Of a stretch of 64,000 nucleotides of DNA, positions 53,363-61,568 are shown piece after piece; within the stretch, counting starts at the first letter, position 1; every line of letters begins with the position of its first letter. The notes beneath the pieces were generated by a model. It had not been told where the DNA came from. It did no database searches and saw only the letters and a list, made by a program, of their open reading frames with translations. Location of the stretch: positions 62,001 to 126,000 of the forward strand of contig JAIUPK010000002.1 in assembly GCA_020160915.1 (NCBI GenBank), read 5' to 3'. This DNA comes from Actinomycetota bacterium. Its GTDB lineage: Bacteria; Actinomycetota; Actinomycetes; Actinomycetales; Microbacteriaceae. Both the position numbers and the translations under genes were made by a program.

Positions 53363-53875
53363 GGCCTTCGTCACGTCCCACAGGTGGTGGATCGGGTCGT
53401 GGATGAAGTACTTCGCGAACGTCTCGATCGTGAACGAGACCCCGTCGCTGCGTCGGCCGGGGCGGCTCCAGTCCGCGACCGTGTCGAATGCGTCGGCGAG
53501 CGCCGCGGCATCCGCCACCAATTCGGCCGACACCACCTCGGGCGACTGCTCGTTGTAGCGCTCCTCGACGGCGGTCGCGTCCTGGTCCCAGTTGGGGAAC
53601 AGCGGGTCGTGTTCGGCGAGCATGAGCCCCAGCCGATACAGGTAGATGCGGAAGACATCGCGCACATGAGCCGCGTACTCGAGCTTCGACCAGGTGCTCT
53701 CGTCGGGACGCTCGCGCACATCGTCGCGCTCGAGCACGGCGGGCCACGAGGCCGCGTTGGCGCGGATCATGTCGGCGACGTCGGTCGCCTCGAAGGTGCT
53801 CGCGTCGAATGCGCACTCGGGGCAGGGCTTCTCGAGCACCCACGTCCAGTTCTTGGTGTCAGGGGTTATCGCCAT
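53357..53875 (-). CDS. DinB-superfamily protein
   Basis: 172 residues, four-helix bundle of the DinB/YfiT type. Conserved-looking acidic and histidine positions: SWPAVLERDD, WSKLEYAAHVRDVFRI (His near 69) and a C-terminal KYFIHDPIHHLWDV (His near 159 and 163), the usual metal triad arrangement. Thiol-dependent metal transferases or isomerases belong here, but the role is unknown. A weak CACGAT hexamer is 6 bases before ATG 53875. Stop donated by repeat copy 7. Confidence 0.85.
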   Translation of the reverse strand: MAITPDTKNWTWVLEKPCPECAFDASTFEATDVADMIRANAASWPAVLERDDVRERPDESTWSKLEYAAHVRDVFRIYLYRLGLMLAEHDPLFPNWDQDATAVEERYNEQSPEVVSAELVADAAALADAFDTVADWSRPGRRSDGVSFTIETFAKYFIHDPIHHLWDVTKAG

Positions 53876-53906
53876 GACACCATCGTGCCGTGTCGCGCCG
53901 ACCGGC

Positions 53907-53912
53907 TACCGT
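53907..53912 (+). promoter_or_regulatory. -10 hexamer of leaderless DUF2470 gene
   Basis: TACCGT, 7 bases, then GTG 53920. Confidence 0.45.
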
Positions 53913-53919
53913 AGATATC

Positions 53920-54219
53920 GTGCCAACCTTCTCCGACGACATCGTTACCGCCGTGCTGCGCCACATGAACGAGGACCACCCCGAGGACAACATCCTCATC
54001 GTCACCGCCTTCGGTCACAAGGATGCCTGGGCCGCAACCATGATCGGCCTCGACGGCGACGGCGGCTCCTGGGCCTACCTCCTCGGCGACGACGAGCGAG
54101 TGGTCACCGTGCCCTGGTCAGGGCCGATCACCGAACGGCCCGAGATCCGGCGCGAGATCGTCAAGGTCTACGACGCGGCGTGCGCGAAGCTCGGCGTGGA
54201 GCCTCGCCCGCACGACTAG
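53920..54219 (+). CDS. DUF2470 protein, heme/iron utilisation-like
   Basis: 99 residues. VLRHMNEDHPEDNILI at 10-25 is the DUF2470 signature, the C-terminal heme-contacting part of HugZ-type proteins. The domain here stands alone without the FMN-binding barrel. It starts at GTG 53920 and ends 20 bp before an iron box that controls heme oxygenase, so it plausibly belongs to the same iron-recycling function. Direct heme binding is an inference. Confidence 0.85.
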   Translation: MPTFSDDIVTAVLRHMNEDHPEDNILIVTAFGHKDAWAATMIGLDGDGGSWAYLLGDDERVVTVPWSGPITERPEIRREIVKVYDAACAKLGVEPRPHD

Positions 54220-54239
54220 TCGCCCTGTCGACGCTCGGC

Positions 54240-54258
54240 TAAACTGAGGCTTACCTTA
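54240..54258 (+). promoter_or_regulatory. DtxR/IdeR iron box upstream of heme oxygenase
   Basis: A 19-bp site matching 16 of 19 positions of TWAGGTWAGSCTWACCTWA; the right half CTTACCTTA is perfect. It ends 23 bp before the heme oxygenase start, a position where iron-loaded DtxR/IdeR would block transcription. Confidence 0.75.
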
Positions 54259-54281
54259 CCTACCGTTCTCAGGAGCTCCGG

Positions 54282-54929
54282 ATGAGCGTCATCCCCTTCT
54301 CGCAAGCCCTTCGCGAGCGCACCCGTTCGAGTCACGGCGACAGCGCCGGCGCGACGTTCATGAGCGACCTGATGACCGGCAAGGGCTCGCGCGACGACTA
54401 CATCGCGCTCGTCGCCCAGCACTACTACATCTACGAGGCCCTCGAGGCCGCCGCCCTCCGGTTCGCGGATGACGCGGTCGCATCCCCCTTCATCAGCCCG
54501 CAACTGACGCGGCTGCCCGCCTTGGAGCTCGACCTCGACTACCTCGTGGGACCCGACTGGCGCGACGCCCACCCTCCCGTGCCCGCGACCACCCGGTACG
54601 TCGACCGCATCACCGAGGTCGCCGACGAGGGCTGGGCCGGCGGATTCGTCGCCCACCACTACACGCGCTACCTCGGGGACCTCTCCGGCGGCCAGGCGAT
54701 CGCGAAGATCATGCAGCGCCAGTTCGGCTTCGAGACCAACGGTGTCGCGTTCTACATCTTCGACCAGATCGCCTCCCCGAAGGAGTTCAAGGAGACCTAC
54801 CGCGACCAGCTCGACTCGGTCGAGTGGGATGCCGCGGAGCGCGAGCGGGTCATCGACGAGGTGCTACTCGCCTACACGTTCAACACGGATCTGTTCATCG
54901 ACCTCGCCGCAGCGAAGGCTGCTGCCTAG
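54282..54929 (+). CDS. hmuO: Heme oxygenase (biliverdin-forming)
   Basis: 215 residues, all-helical. Proximal heme ligand His18 in TRSSHGD, distal helix GDLSGGQ (about 132-138), and HHYTRYLG. Opens heme to biliverdin, CO and ferrous iron, releasing iron for the cell. CAGGAG before ATG 54282 is a good ribosome site. The upstream iron box indicates repression when iron is plentiful. Ends 3 bp before a string of family A repeats. Confidence 0.95.
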   Translation: MSVIPFSQALRERTRSSHGDSAGATFMSDLMTGKGSRDDYIALVAQHYYIYEALEAAALRFADDAVASPFISPQLTRLPALELDLDYLVGPDWRDAHPPVPATTRYVDRITEVADEGWAGGFVAHHYTRYLGDLSGGQAIAKIMQRQFGFETNGVAFYIFDQIASPKEFKETYRDQLDSVEWDAAERERVIDEVLLAYTFNTDLFIDLAAAKAAA

Positions 54930-54932
54930 GCG

Positions 54933-55089
54933 GGTTGAGTAGGCCAAAGGCCGTATCGAAACCCCAACCCAGGCGGGTTGAGTAGGCCAAAGGCCGTATC
55001 GAAACCCCCCCTAGGCGGGTTGAGTAGGCCGAAGGCCGTATCGAAACCCCACACCTGAGGTTTCGATACGCGCTTCGCGCTACTCAACC
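54933..55089. repeat. Array of family A hairpin repeats, copies 8-11
   Basis: Three plus-oriented units at 54933-54963, 54976-55006 and 55018-55048 (inner GGCC-AAA-GGCC twice, then GGCC-GAA-GGCC) with a period of 42-43 bp, then an inverted unit at 55059-55089 (inner GCGC-TTC-GCGC). It fills the gap between convergent hmuO and the helicase gene and resembles bacterial BIME arrays. Not a CRISPR: there are no spacers and units are palindromic. Confidence 0.88.
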
Positions 55090-55092
55090 CGC

Positions 55093-56388
55093 CTAAGCGC
55101 GAATCGCCGGGATCGCAGTCGTGCGGGACATGAAACGCACCACGTTCTCGTCGACGATGATGTCGCTGGGGCGCAGCGGACGCGTCAGGTAGAGACCCTC
55201 GAGCTCGCTGATGCGGCTGAGGGCCACGTAGGTCTGGCCGGGCGCGAATGAGCGCTGGCCGAGGTCGACGATCGCGCGGTCGTAGGTCTTGCCCTGCGAC
55301 TTGTGGATGGTGACCGCCCACGCCAACCGCAGCGGGAACTGCGTGAACTCGGCCACGACATCCTTGCGCAGCGACTTGGTCAGCGGCGAGTAGTTGTACT
55401 TGAACTTCTCCCAGACCGCGGGCTTGACCTCGTGGCGCTCACCGTCGATCTCGACCCACACGGTCGTGTCGATCTTCAGAACAGTGCCCACACTGCCGTT
55501 CACCCAGCGCTGCGACTCGCCGCCGACGTCGTTGCGCAGGAACATCACCCGCGCGCCCACCTTGAGTTCAAGCGCCTCGTCGGCCGGGTACGCGCGCCCA
55601 CCGAACTCGCCGTTGATCTCGGCCCGCGCGGTGAGCACCCGACCGGGCAGGCGGGCGAGCTCGGTGGCGTTGATGCGCGTGACGGTGCCGTTCGTGGTGG
55701 CCAGGGTGATCGCGCCATCCGTCGGGGCGGGTCTGGCGCCCACCTCGTTGAGGCGACCCGCGATCTCGGCGGTCACGTATCCGTGCCGCACCGCGTTGAG
55801 CATGCGCTTGAACTCGTCCTCGTGCTGGCGATGGATGGTCGACAGCTCGTAGATCGTGAGGTCGGTCTCGTCCCAGACCTTCGCGTCGAAGAACCACATC
55901 GAGTCGTACCGGTCGGCGAAGTAGGCGCGCTCGTCGCCCTCCCCCGGCACTGGGGCGAGCTGGTACGGGTCGCCGAACAGCACCACCTGCACCCCGCCGA
56001 ATGCCTCGTTCTTGCGCTGGCGGGCCTGCCGCAGCGACCGGTCGATCGCATCGAGCAGGTCGGCGTTGACCATCGACACCTCGTCGATCACGAGGGTGTC
56101 GATCGTGTTGAGGAGCTTCTTGAGTTCCGCGCTCTGGTCGATGTCGTGGTCGGCAATGACGCCGATCGGCAGACGGAACAGCGAGTGGATGGTCTGCCCG
56201 CCCACGTTGAGAGCGGCCACGCCGGTCGGAGCGCTGATCACGAGCTGCTTCGAGGTGTTCCACGACAGGTAGTTGAGGAGGGTCGACTTGCCGGTGCCGG
56301 CACGGCCGGTGACGAAGATGTTGTCGCGAGTGGTCTCGATGCGGTCGTAGACGGCCTGCTGCTCAGGGGACAGGCTCACCTCGCTCAC
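55093..56388 (-). CDS. PIF1-like helicase
   Basis: 431 residues, superfamily 1B 5'-3' DNA helicase. Motif I GRAGTGKSTLL (about 26-36), motif II LVIDEVSMVN, motif III FGDPYQLAPV, then motif V/VI AWAVTIHKSQGKTYDRAIVDL and YVALSRIS near the C-terminus. It unwinds forked DNA or G-quadruplexes in known relatives. GTG 56388 has TACAGT exactly 6 bases upstream. The stop TAG (55095-55093) is 3 bp from repeat copy 11. Confidence 0.92.
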   Translation of the reverse strand: MSEVSLSPEQQAVYDRIETTRDNIFVTGRAGTGKSTLLNYLSWNTSKQLVISAPTGVAALNVGGQTIHSLFRLPIGVIADHDIDQSAELKKLLNTIDTLVIDEVSMVNADLLDAIDRSLRQARQRKNEAFGGVQVVLFGDPYQLAPVPGEGDERAYFADRYDSMWFFDAKVWDETDLTIYELSTIHRQHEDEFKRMLNAVRHGYVTAEIAGRLNEVGARPAPTDGAITLATTNGTVTRINATELARLPGRVLTARAEINGEFGGRAYPADEALELKVGARVMFLRNDVGGESQRWVNGSVGTVLKIDTTVWVEIDGERHEVKPAVWEKFKYNYSPLTKSLRKDVVAEFTQFPLRLAWAVTIHKSQGKTYDRAIVDLGQRSFAPGQTYVALSRISELEGLYLTRPLRPSDIIVDENVVRFMSRTTAIPAIRA

Positions 56389-56394
56389 GGATTC

Positions 56395-56400
56395 ACTGTA
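56395..56400 (-). promoter_or_regulatory. -10 hexamer of leaderless PIF1-like gene
   Basis: TACAGT on the minus strand, 6 bases before GTG 56388. Confidence 0.6.
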
Positions 56401-56415
56401 CCTGCGGCGATGGTC

Positions 56416-56499
56416 GGGTCTCGGCAAGCTCGACCACCGGTGCACAGCCCGGCCTCGGTGCACAGGGCGGGCGGGTCTCGGCAAGCTCGACCACCGGTG
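56416..56499. repeat. Repeats, family B, two copies in a divergent promoter region
   Basis: Identical 27-bp units at 56416-56442 and 56473-56499 (GGGTCTCGGCAAGCTCGACC then ACCGGTG), 30 bp apart, between divergent leaderless genes. In other frames they would read VVELAET. Confidence 0.85.
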
Positions 56500-56506
56500 T
56501 GCAACT

Positions 56507-56512
56507 TAGGAT
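56507..56512 (+). promoter_or_regulatory. -10 hexamer of leaderless anchored-protein gene
   Basis: TAGGAT, 6 bases, then ATG 56519. Confidence 0.55.
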
Positions 56513-56518
56513 GATGGA

Positions 56519-57481
56519 ATGCGCCGGGAGATCATCACGTGGTCGATCGTGGTGGCCGCCGTCATCGGCGGATTCGTGGGGACCGTGCTGATCCTCAACG
56601 CCTCCCTCTACAGCGCGAGCGGTTTTGTGCGCAGCTACCTCGACGCCCTGGCGCGACACGACGCACCGGGGGCGCTTGAGCTCGCCGGCCCGAGCGTCGC
56701 CGGCGACGCGTCGACCCAGTTGCTCTCGCGCGACGCGATGGGGGAGCTGGGCGACATCCGGCTGATCAGCGACTCGGCACAGCCCGACGGCACCCACACG
56801 GTCGTCTACGCCTACAGCGCCGGAACGGTCGTGGGCCAGTCGTCGTTCACCGTGCGGCCGACCGGATCACTTCTCGGCCTGTTCACCACGTGGTCGTTCG
56901 ACACCACGCCGCTGGGGGTCGTGCAGCTCACCGTGCTCCACGAGGACGAGTTCACGGCCAACGGGGTCGCGCTGACCACACCTCGGCAGAACGAGTCGGC
57001 GCCGTACCTCGTCTTCACGCCCGGACTCTACGAGTTCGATCACCAGTCGACGTTCCTCACCGCCGAGCCCGTGCGCATCGCCGTGACCGAGCCGAGCTCA
57101 GCGGTGCCGGCCGAGCTCGACGTGCAGGCCAACGACGCCTTCGCCGAGGAGGTGTCGCGCGAGGTCAACGAGTTCCTTGACGCGTGCGCCACCCAGCAGG
57201 TGCTGCTGCCGACGGGGTGCCCGTTCGGCCAGACGATCACCAACCGGGTGGTCACGAGCCCGGAGTGGTCGATCATCGACTACCCGAAGGTGACGATCAT
57301 CCCCGGCGGCGAGCCGAGTCAGTGGCGGATGTCGCAGGCCTCCGCCACGGCCCACCTCATCGTCGACGTCAAGAGCCTCTTCGACGGCACGATGTCAAGC
57401 CTCGACGACGACGTTCCGTTCACCGTGCGCGCAACCATCGCGATGCTGCCCGAGGACGACCTCATCATCACTGTCGACTGA
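56519..57481 (+). CDS. Membrane-anchored extracellular protein, unknown function
   Basis: 320 residues. One N-terminal membrane helix (about 7-28) with a basic cytoplasmic end, the rest outside the cell. A segment FVRSYLDALARHDAPGALEL (about 37-56) looks like the start of an NTF2-like or DUF4878 cystatin-type fold, and the later part is beta-rich with two cysteines (DACATQ and PTGCPFG) likely bonded. No domain is certain. The last 14 bp overlap the CopD-CtaG gene in opposite orientation. Confidence 0.75.
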   Translation: MRREIITWSIVVAAVIGGFVGTVLILNASLYSASGFVRSYLDALARHDAPGALELAGPSVAGDASTQLLSRDAMGELGDIRLISDSAQPDGTHTVVYAYSAGTVVGQSSFTVRPTGSLLGLFTTWSFDTTPLGVVQLTVLHEDEFTANGVALTTPRQNESAPYLVFTPGLYEFDHQSTFLTAEPVRIAVTEPSSAVPAELDVQANDAFAEEVSREVNEFLDACATQQVLLPTGCPFGQTITNRVVTSPEWSIIDYPKVTIIPGGEPSQWRMSQASATAHLIVDVKSLFDGTMSSLDDDVPFTVRATIAMLPEDDLIITVD

Positions 57482-59453
57482 TGGGCTTGCTGGCCGCGCG
57501 CTCCGCGAGCATGCGGTTGTACTCCTCCAGCTCGGCATCACCGTCGCGATCCGCCTTGCGGTCGTAGCGCTTCTGCTCGCGATCGTCGCTGCGAGACCAG
57601 AGCACGACGATCGCGATCGCGATGATCGCGTTGGGGATCTCGCCGACGCTCCAGGCGATCGCGCCGCCGGCCTGCTGGTCGAGAATCGCCTTCGTGCCCC
57701 AGCCCATCGCGCCGTACCAGTCCACGAGGAGCAACCCCGTGCCGGTGACGAGCGCGAGCCCGAAGAACGCGTGGAAGGCCATCGTCGCAAACAACGTGAC
57801 GAGTCGGATCGGGAACGGCGCGCGGTTGGGCGCCGGGTCGATGCCGATGAGCGAGAACACGAACAGATAGCCGGTGAGCAGGAAGTGGATGACCATCCAC
57901 TCGTGTCCGATGTGATTGGTCGTCGCCCAGTCGAACAGCGGCGTGTAGTAGAACAGCCAGAGCGAGCCGGTGAACAGCCCAGCCGCGACCAGCGGATTGC
58001 TCAGCACCCCGAAGTACTTCGAGTGCACGAGCAGCATGATCCACTCCCGCGGCCCCCGGCTGCCATCGCTGCGCTTCTCGATCGTGCGCAGGGCGAGCGT
58101 GATCGGTGCCCCGGGCACCAGCAGCACGGGAATCACCATGCCCAGCACCATGTGCGCGAGCATGTGCGACGAGAACAGGTAGCGCTCGTACACGTTCACG
58201 CCGCCGTTGGTGATGTAGGCGAGCGCCAGCAGCCCCGCGACCCAGAGCACGGTGCGGTGCCAGGGCCACGAGTCGCCCCGCCGACGCAGACGGATGACTC
58301 CCCATACGTAGAACAGAATTCCGAAGCCGCACACCAGCAGCCAGATCAGGTCGATGTTCCACATCGTGAACAGGTTCTGCAGGGACACCGGCGGCGGCAG
58401 CGGGCTTCCCGTGAGCAGCTCGGCGGGTGTGGGGTCCGTCAGCTCGGAGGCGGGCACCTGTGGCACGGGAGTCGGCGTTCGTGCCAGTGCCGCGGCCACG
58501 CCCGACGCGATGCCCATGAACGCGAGCTCGGCGGCGGCCACCACCCAGAACAGTCGGGCTGCGGCGGAGTCGATTGAGCGCGTCATCCGGCGGATGAAGT
58601 ACCGGCGCTGGGCGGCACCGAACACGCCGAGTGCCAGCAGGGCCGCCACCTTCACGAGCACGAGGATGCCGTACGGGCTCAGCAGGTTCGGCAGGTTCTC
58701 GACGCGGATCGCCGCACTCACGTAGCCGCTCACCGCAACCACCACGAAGCTGACAAGCGCGACCGTGGAGTAGCGGCGCAGCACGATCTCGAGGCGGCCC
58801 CGGTCAAGCAGCGGCCTGATGATTGCGATGGTGAGCAGGCCGCCGAGCCAGATGGCGGCGAACAGCACGTGCAGGAAGAGGGCGCTGGTGGCGGCGTCGT
58901 GGTTGGCGGTTCCGCCGCGGTGGCCTTGAAGCGCCATGGGTACGAGGCCTGCCACGGCGATCACGGCCACGAAGACCAGCATGGTGACGTTGCGCACGGC
59001 GAAGCAGAGCACCGTGACGACCGCCGCGAACAGGGTGGTGGCCAGCCACGCCTGGCCGAGCTCGGTGCTGGTGAGGAAGAGACCGAGCACCTGGCCGAAG
59101 GTGTCGTCGATTCTGATCGGCTGGTTGTAGACGAGCAGGAAGGTGAAGAACCCGGTCGCGCCCGATGCCACGGTCCAGACGGCGGCGCTCGCGGCGGCCA
59201 CGTCGAGGGCCCTGCCGAACTCGGGCTTGGCCGAGTCGAGGGCGAACAGCACGAGAATCAGCGCGCCGACGCTGCCCGCGCCGGCCAGATTGACCAGCAG
59301 CTTGGAGACCGGCAGGCCGTAGCGCACGACCTCGCCGGGATCGACCAGCAGCAGCGGGTCGGCTCCACCACCGAAGGCGAGCGCCGCGAAGACTGCGACG
59401 AGTGCCGCGAGCACGAGAGTCGCGGGGGCGACGATCTTCGCTAAGCGGGGCAC
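57468..59453 (-). CDS. CopD-CtaG fusion: copper transport / cytochrome oxidase assembly
   Basis: 661 residues, about 14-15 membrane helices. The N-terminal half (to about 330) is a CopD-type copper permease with FLHVLFAAIWLGGLLTI and related His positions; the C-terminal half (about 355-610) is the caa3_CtaG domain with SSHMLAHMVLGMVIPVLLV and IGHEWMVIHFLLTGYLF histidines. Such fusions in actinobacteria are thought to deliver copper to cytochrome c oxidase. GTG 59453 has TAGGCT 6 bases upstream. Confidence 0.92.
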   Translation of the reverse strand: MPRLAKIVAPATLVLAALVAVFAALAFGGGADPLLLVDPGEVVRYGLPVSKLLVNLAGAGSVGALILVLFALDSAKPEFGRALDVAAASAAVWTVASGATGFFTFLLVYNQPIRIDDTFGQVLGLFLTSTELGQAWLATTLFAAVVTVLCFAVRNVTMLVFVAVIAVAGLVPMALQGHRGGTANHDAATSALFLHVLFAAIWLGGLLTIAIIRPLLDRGRLEIVLRRYSTVALVSFVVVAVSGYVSAAIRVENLPNLLSPYGILVLVKVAALLALGVFGAAQRRYFIRRMTRSIDSAAARLFWVVAAAELAFMGIASGVAAALARTPTPVPQVPASELTDPTPAELLTGSPLPPPVSLQNLFTMWNIDLIWLLVCGFGILFYVWGVIRLRRRGDSWPWHRTVLWVAGLLALAYITNGGVNVYERYLFSSHMLAHMVLGMVIPVLLVPGAPITLALRTIEKRSDGSRGPREWIMLLVHSKYFGVLSNPLVAAGLFTGSLWLFYYTPLFDWATTNHIGHEWMVIHFLLTGYLFVFSLIGIDPAPNRAPFPIRLVTLFATMAFHAFFGLALVTGTGLLLVDWYGAMGWGTKAILDQQAGGAIAWSVGEIPNAIIAIAIVVLWSRSDDREQKRYDRKADRDGDAELEEYNRMLAERAASKPISRQ

Positions 59454-59459
59454 CCTATG

Positions 59460-59465
59460 AGCCTA
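59460..59465 (-). promoter_or_regulatory. -10 hexamer of leaderless CopD-CtaG gene
   Basis: TAGGCT on the minus strand, 6 bases before GTG 59453. Confidence 0.6.
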
Positions 59466-59513
59466 TTCGTCGCGGGCTGGGCATCCACCCGATCAGCCCG
59501 CAGGAACGACGAA

Positions 59514-59540
59514 GGGCGACGACCATTACGGTCGCCGCCC
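59514..59540 (-). terminator. Rho-independent terminator after hup
   Basis: On the minus strand GGGCGGCGACC, loop GTAAT, GGTCGTCGCCC: an 11-bp stem with one G-T pair, followed by a pyrimidine-rich TTCGTCGTTCC. It ends the rpmB-rpmG-rpsN-hup transcript. Confidence 0.75.
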
Positions 59541-59558
59541 TATCGAACGTGCGCTGAA

Positions 59559-59846
59559 TTACTTAGCGGCAGCCTTGAGCTTGCTTCCGGCCGAAACCTT
59601 CACGCCGTAGCTCGCCTTGATCTGGATGGCCTCGCCGGTCTGCGGGTTGCGACCGGTGCGTGCCGAGCGGTGCGTACGCTCGACTGCGAGCCACCCCGGG
59701 ATCGACACCTTGGTGCCTTCACCGACCGACGTGGCCAGAACGGCGAAGATAGCGTCGACGACGCCGTTGACGGCAGCCTGGCTCTGGCCAGACTCGGCGG
59801 CAACAGCCGCGACGAACTCAGTACGGTTTAGTGACTTGTCAGCCAT
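59559..59846 (-). CDS. hup: HU-family DNA-binding protein
   Basis: 95 residues, one HU unit without the mycobacterial Lys-rich tail. SLNRTEFVAAVAAESGQSQAAV starts the helical dimer part; the DNA-binding arms are in VERTHRSARTGRNPQTGEAIQI with the conserved GRNPQTG and the proline that intercalates. Bends and compacts DNA. GAGGAGG lies 8 bases before ATG 59846. Last gene of the ribosomal-protein group, followed by a clear terminator. Confidence 0.96.
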   Translation of the reverse strand: MADKSLNRTEFVAAVAAESGQSQAAVNGVVDAIFAVLATSVGEGTKVSIPGWLAVERTHRSARTGRNPQTGEAIQIKASYGVKVSAGSKLKAAAK

Positions 59847-59904
59847 GGGATGTCCTCCTCGGACCTCATGCAGTTATGGGTGGTGCCTGTGTAGCGCCTG
59901 AAAT

Positions 59905-60210
59905 CTACCAGCTTGACTTGGTAATTCCGGGCAACTCACCCCGGTGAGCCATATCGCGGAAGCGAACACGGGAAACACCGAACTGCGAGAGGAAACCACG
60001 CGGACGGCCATCGATCGAGTCGCGGCCGCGCACGCGCACGGGCGAAGCGTTGCGGGGAAGCTTCTGCAGGCCGAGGCGCGCGGCCTCGCGGGACTCGTCG
60101 GTACCGTTCGGGTCGACGAGCGCCTTCTTCAGCTCCAGGCGCTTGGCGGAGTAGCGGGCCACGATGACCTTGCGCTGCTCGTTCTTGGCGATCTTGCTCT
60201 TCTTGGCCAT
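59905..60210 (-). CDS. rpsN: Ribosomal protein S14, zinc-free long form
   Basis: 101 residues. [19 protein letters not shown] at the start and the C-terminal [22 protein letters not shown] are S14. The CxxC pairs of the short zinc S14 are absent; the longer form without cysteines is the one that replaces the zinc protein under zinc shortage in related bacteria. Follows rpmG by 4 bp. Confidence 0.96.
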   Translation of the reverse strand: MAKKSKIAKNEQRKVIVARYSAKRLELKKALVDPNGTDESREAARLGLQKLPRNASPVRVRGRDSIDGRPRGFLSQFGVSRVRFRDMAHRGELPGITKSSW

Positions 60211-60214
60211 GTGT

Positions 60215-60382
60215 TTAGCGCTCCTCGCGGAATTCGACGTGCTGGCGGATCACCGGGTCGTACTTCTTGAGCACGAGGCGATCGGGGTTGTTGCGACGGT
60301 TCTTCTTCGTCACGTAGGTGTAGCCCGTTCCTGCGGTCGAACGGAGCTTGATGATGGGGCGGATGTCCTGCTGCTTGGCCAT
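60215..60382 (-). CDS. rpmG: Ribosomal protein L33, cysteine-free form
   Basis: 55 residues, starting [15 protein letters not shown] and containing [22 protein letters not shown], ending VEFREER. None of the four zinc-binding cysteines of the C+ form is present. ATG 60382 shares its A with the rpmB stop (TAATG), so the genes are coupled. Confidence 0.95.
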   Translation of the reverse strand: MAKQQDIRPIIKLRSTAGTGYTYVTKKNRRNNPDRLVLKKYDPVIRQHVEFREER

Positions 60383-60618
60383 TAGATCTTCTCCCCACGG
60401 GCAAGAAGGTCCTTGACCACGGACTCGATGCCACGAGCGTCGATCACCTTGATGCCCTTGGCGGACAGCGTGAGCGTGACGCTACGGCGCAGCGAAGGCA
60501 CGAAGTAGGTCTTCTTCTGGATGTTCGGGTCGAAACGACGCTTGGTGCGTCGGTGCGAGTGCGAGATGTTGTGCCCAAAGCCGGGAACGGCTCCGGTCAC
60601 CTGGCAGACTGCTGCCAT
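60382..60618 (-). CDS. rpmB: Ribosomal protein L28
   Basis: 78 residues. [29 protein letters not shown] is the L28 N-terminus (read in blocks); only one cysteine, so no zinc site. AGGAG before ATG 60618 is the ribosome site; an in-frame ATG 33 bp upstream is ignored because it lacks conservation. First gene of rpmB-rpmG-rpsN-hup. The 190-bp region upstream holds an inverted repeat at 60648-60665. Confidence 0.96.
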   Translation of the reverse strand: MAAVCQVTGAVPGFGHNISHSHRRTKRRFDPNIQKKTYFVPSLRRSVTLTLSAKGIKVIDARGIESVVKDLLARGEKI

Positions 60619-60647
60619 GGGTGTACTCCTGTTCTGGTTACCGTGAC

Positions 60648-60665
60648 TCATCCACTGCTGGATGA
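60648..60665. promoter_or_regulatory. Inverted repeat upstream of rpmB
   Basis: TCATCCA (60648-60654), CTGC, TGGATGA (60659-60665), perfect; TGACTCA also occurs on each side. It is 30 bp before the rpmB start, where a zinc-responsive operator would be expected, but it does not look like the known Zur box. Confidence 0.35.
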
Positions 60666-60797
60666 CTCACCCAAGATCACTTGTCGGCACGCCTTGATCC
60701 CCTAACGTTTCTGGGGAGGCATACATGTGGGCGGAAATGCCCAACCTGTAGATACTACGTGGACGGCCCCGGCACGTGCAACCTGGCGCGTGTCTGC

Positions 60798-60803
60798 GAG
60801 AAT
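60798..60803 (+). promoter_or_regulatory. -10-like hexamer before dienelactone hydrolase gene
   Basis: GAGAAT, 6 bases, then ATG 60810. The first base departs from TANNNT. Confidence 0.4.
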
Positions 60804-60809
60804 CGCCCC

Positions 60810-61568
60810 ATGCCTCCCGTGTTGCAGGACATCGTGATCAGCCCGACCGTGGATGGCGCGAGCCTCCACCTCAAGGGACTGCTGGGCATCCCCGACTCAC
60901 CCGGCCCGTGGCCGGCGGTCGTCGTCGTGCACGAGGCGTTCGGCATCGAGGCGGAGATGCGCAAGCAGGTGACGCACCTGGCGAGTCTGGGATACCTCGC
61001 GCTCATGCCCGACCTGTACACCGAGGGCGGATTCCGCAAGTGCATCGGCGCCACCGCTCGCGCACTGCGCAGCGGCACCGGGCGCGCCTGGGCCGACATC
61101 GAGTCGGCGCGTCTCTGGTTGACCGCGCGAGACGACTTCACCGGCGCCCTCGGCATCATCGGCTTCTGCATGGGTGGAGGATTCGCGCTGCTGGCCGCGG
61201 CGAGTGGGTATGACAGCGAGGAGACCGCCTATCAGGCGGCCGCCGTCAACTACGGCGTCCTGCCAGCCGACCTCGACGTGATCGAGCACTCCTGCCCGGT
61301 CGTCGCCAGCTACGGCTCGAAGGACCGCGCGGTCAAGGATGCCCCCGCCCGCCTCGAGGCGCTGTACACGCGTCTCGGGGTCGCCCACGACGTGAAGGAG
61401 TACCCGGGTGCTGCGCACGCCTTCATGAACGAGAAGCCGACGGGCCCGCTCCTCATCCGCCCCTTCCTCAAGATCTCCGGCATCGCGCCCGACCCGGTGG
61501 CCGCCGTCGACGCGTGGAAGCGCATCGACGCGTTCTTCGGCGAGCATCTGGTGTCGACCCGGCCATGA
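60810..61568 (+). CDS. Dienelactone hydrolase family protein
   Basis: 252 residues. VVVHEAFGIEAEMRKQ near 36-51, the nucleophile in GFCMGGGFAL (Cys about 119), an Asp in YGSKDRAVKDAP and His in GAAHAFMNE: the Cys-Asp-His triad of DLH. Hydrolyses dienelactone-type or related esters. Overlaps the LLM oxidoreductase by ATGA, so both may act in one degradation step. ATG 60810 chosen; upstream in-frame codons read as a Cys-rich stretch but lack a start with a ribosome site. Confidence 0.9.
   Translation: MPPVLQDIVISPTVDGASLHLKGLLGIPDSPGPWPAVVVVHEAFGIEAEMRKQVTHLASLGYLALMPDLYTEGGFRKCIGATARALRSGTGRAWADIESARLWLTARDDFTGALGIIGFCMGGGFALLAAASGYDSEETAYQAAAVNYGVLPADLDVIEHSCPVVASYGSKDRAVKDAPARLEALYTRLGVAHDVKEYPGAAHAFMNEKPTGPLLIRPFLKISGIAPDPVAAVDAWKRIDAFFGEHLVSTRP

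Noticed and set aside
54933-55089. Possible CRISPR array
   Set aside because: Units are themselves palindromic, one is inverted, inter-unit sequence is 11-12 bp of repeat flank rather than unique spacers, and no cas gene is present.
60681-60809. In-frame Cys-rich extension of the dienelactone hydrolase (five cysteines, zinc-ribbon-like spacing)
   Set aside because: Only a TTG could start it, there is no ribosome site, and hydrolase homology begins at ATG 60810. It could still be a chance frame in a UTR near zinc genes.
60619-60809. Canonical Zur box upstream of rpmB
   Set aside because: No sequence close to the known actinobacterial Zur consensus (TGAAAATGATTTTCA type) was seen on either strand.
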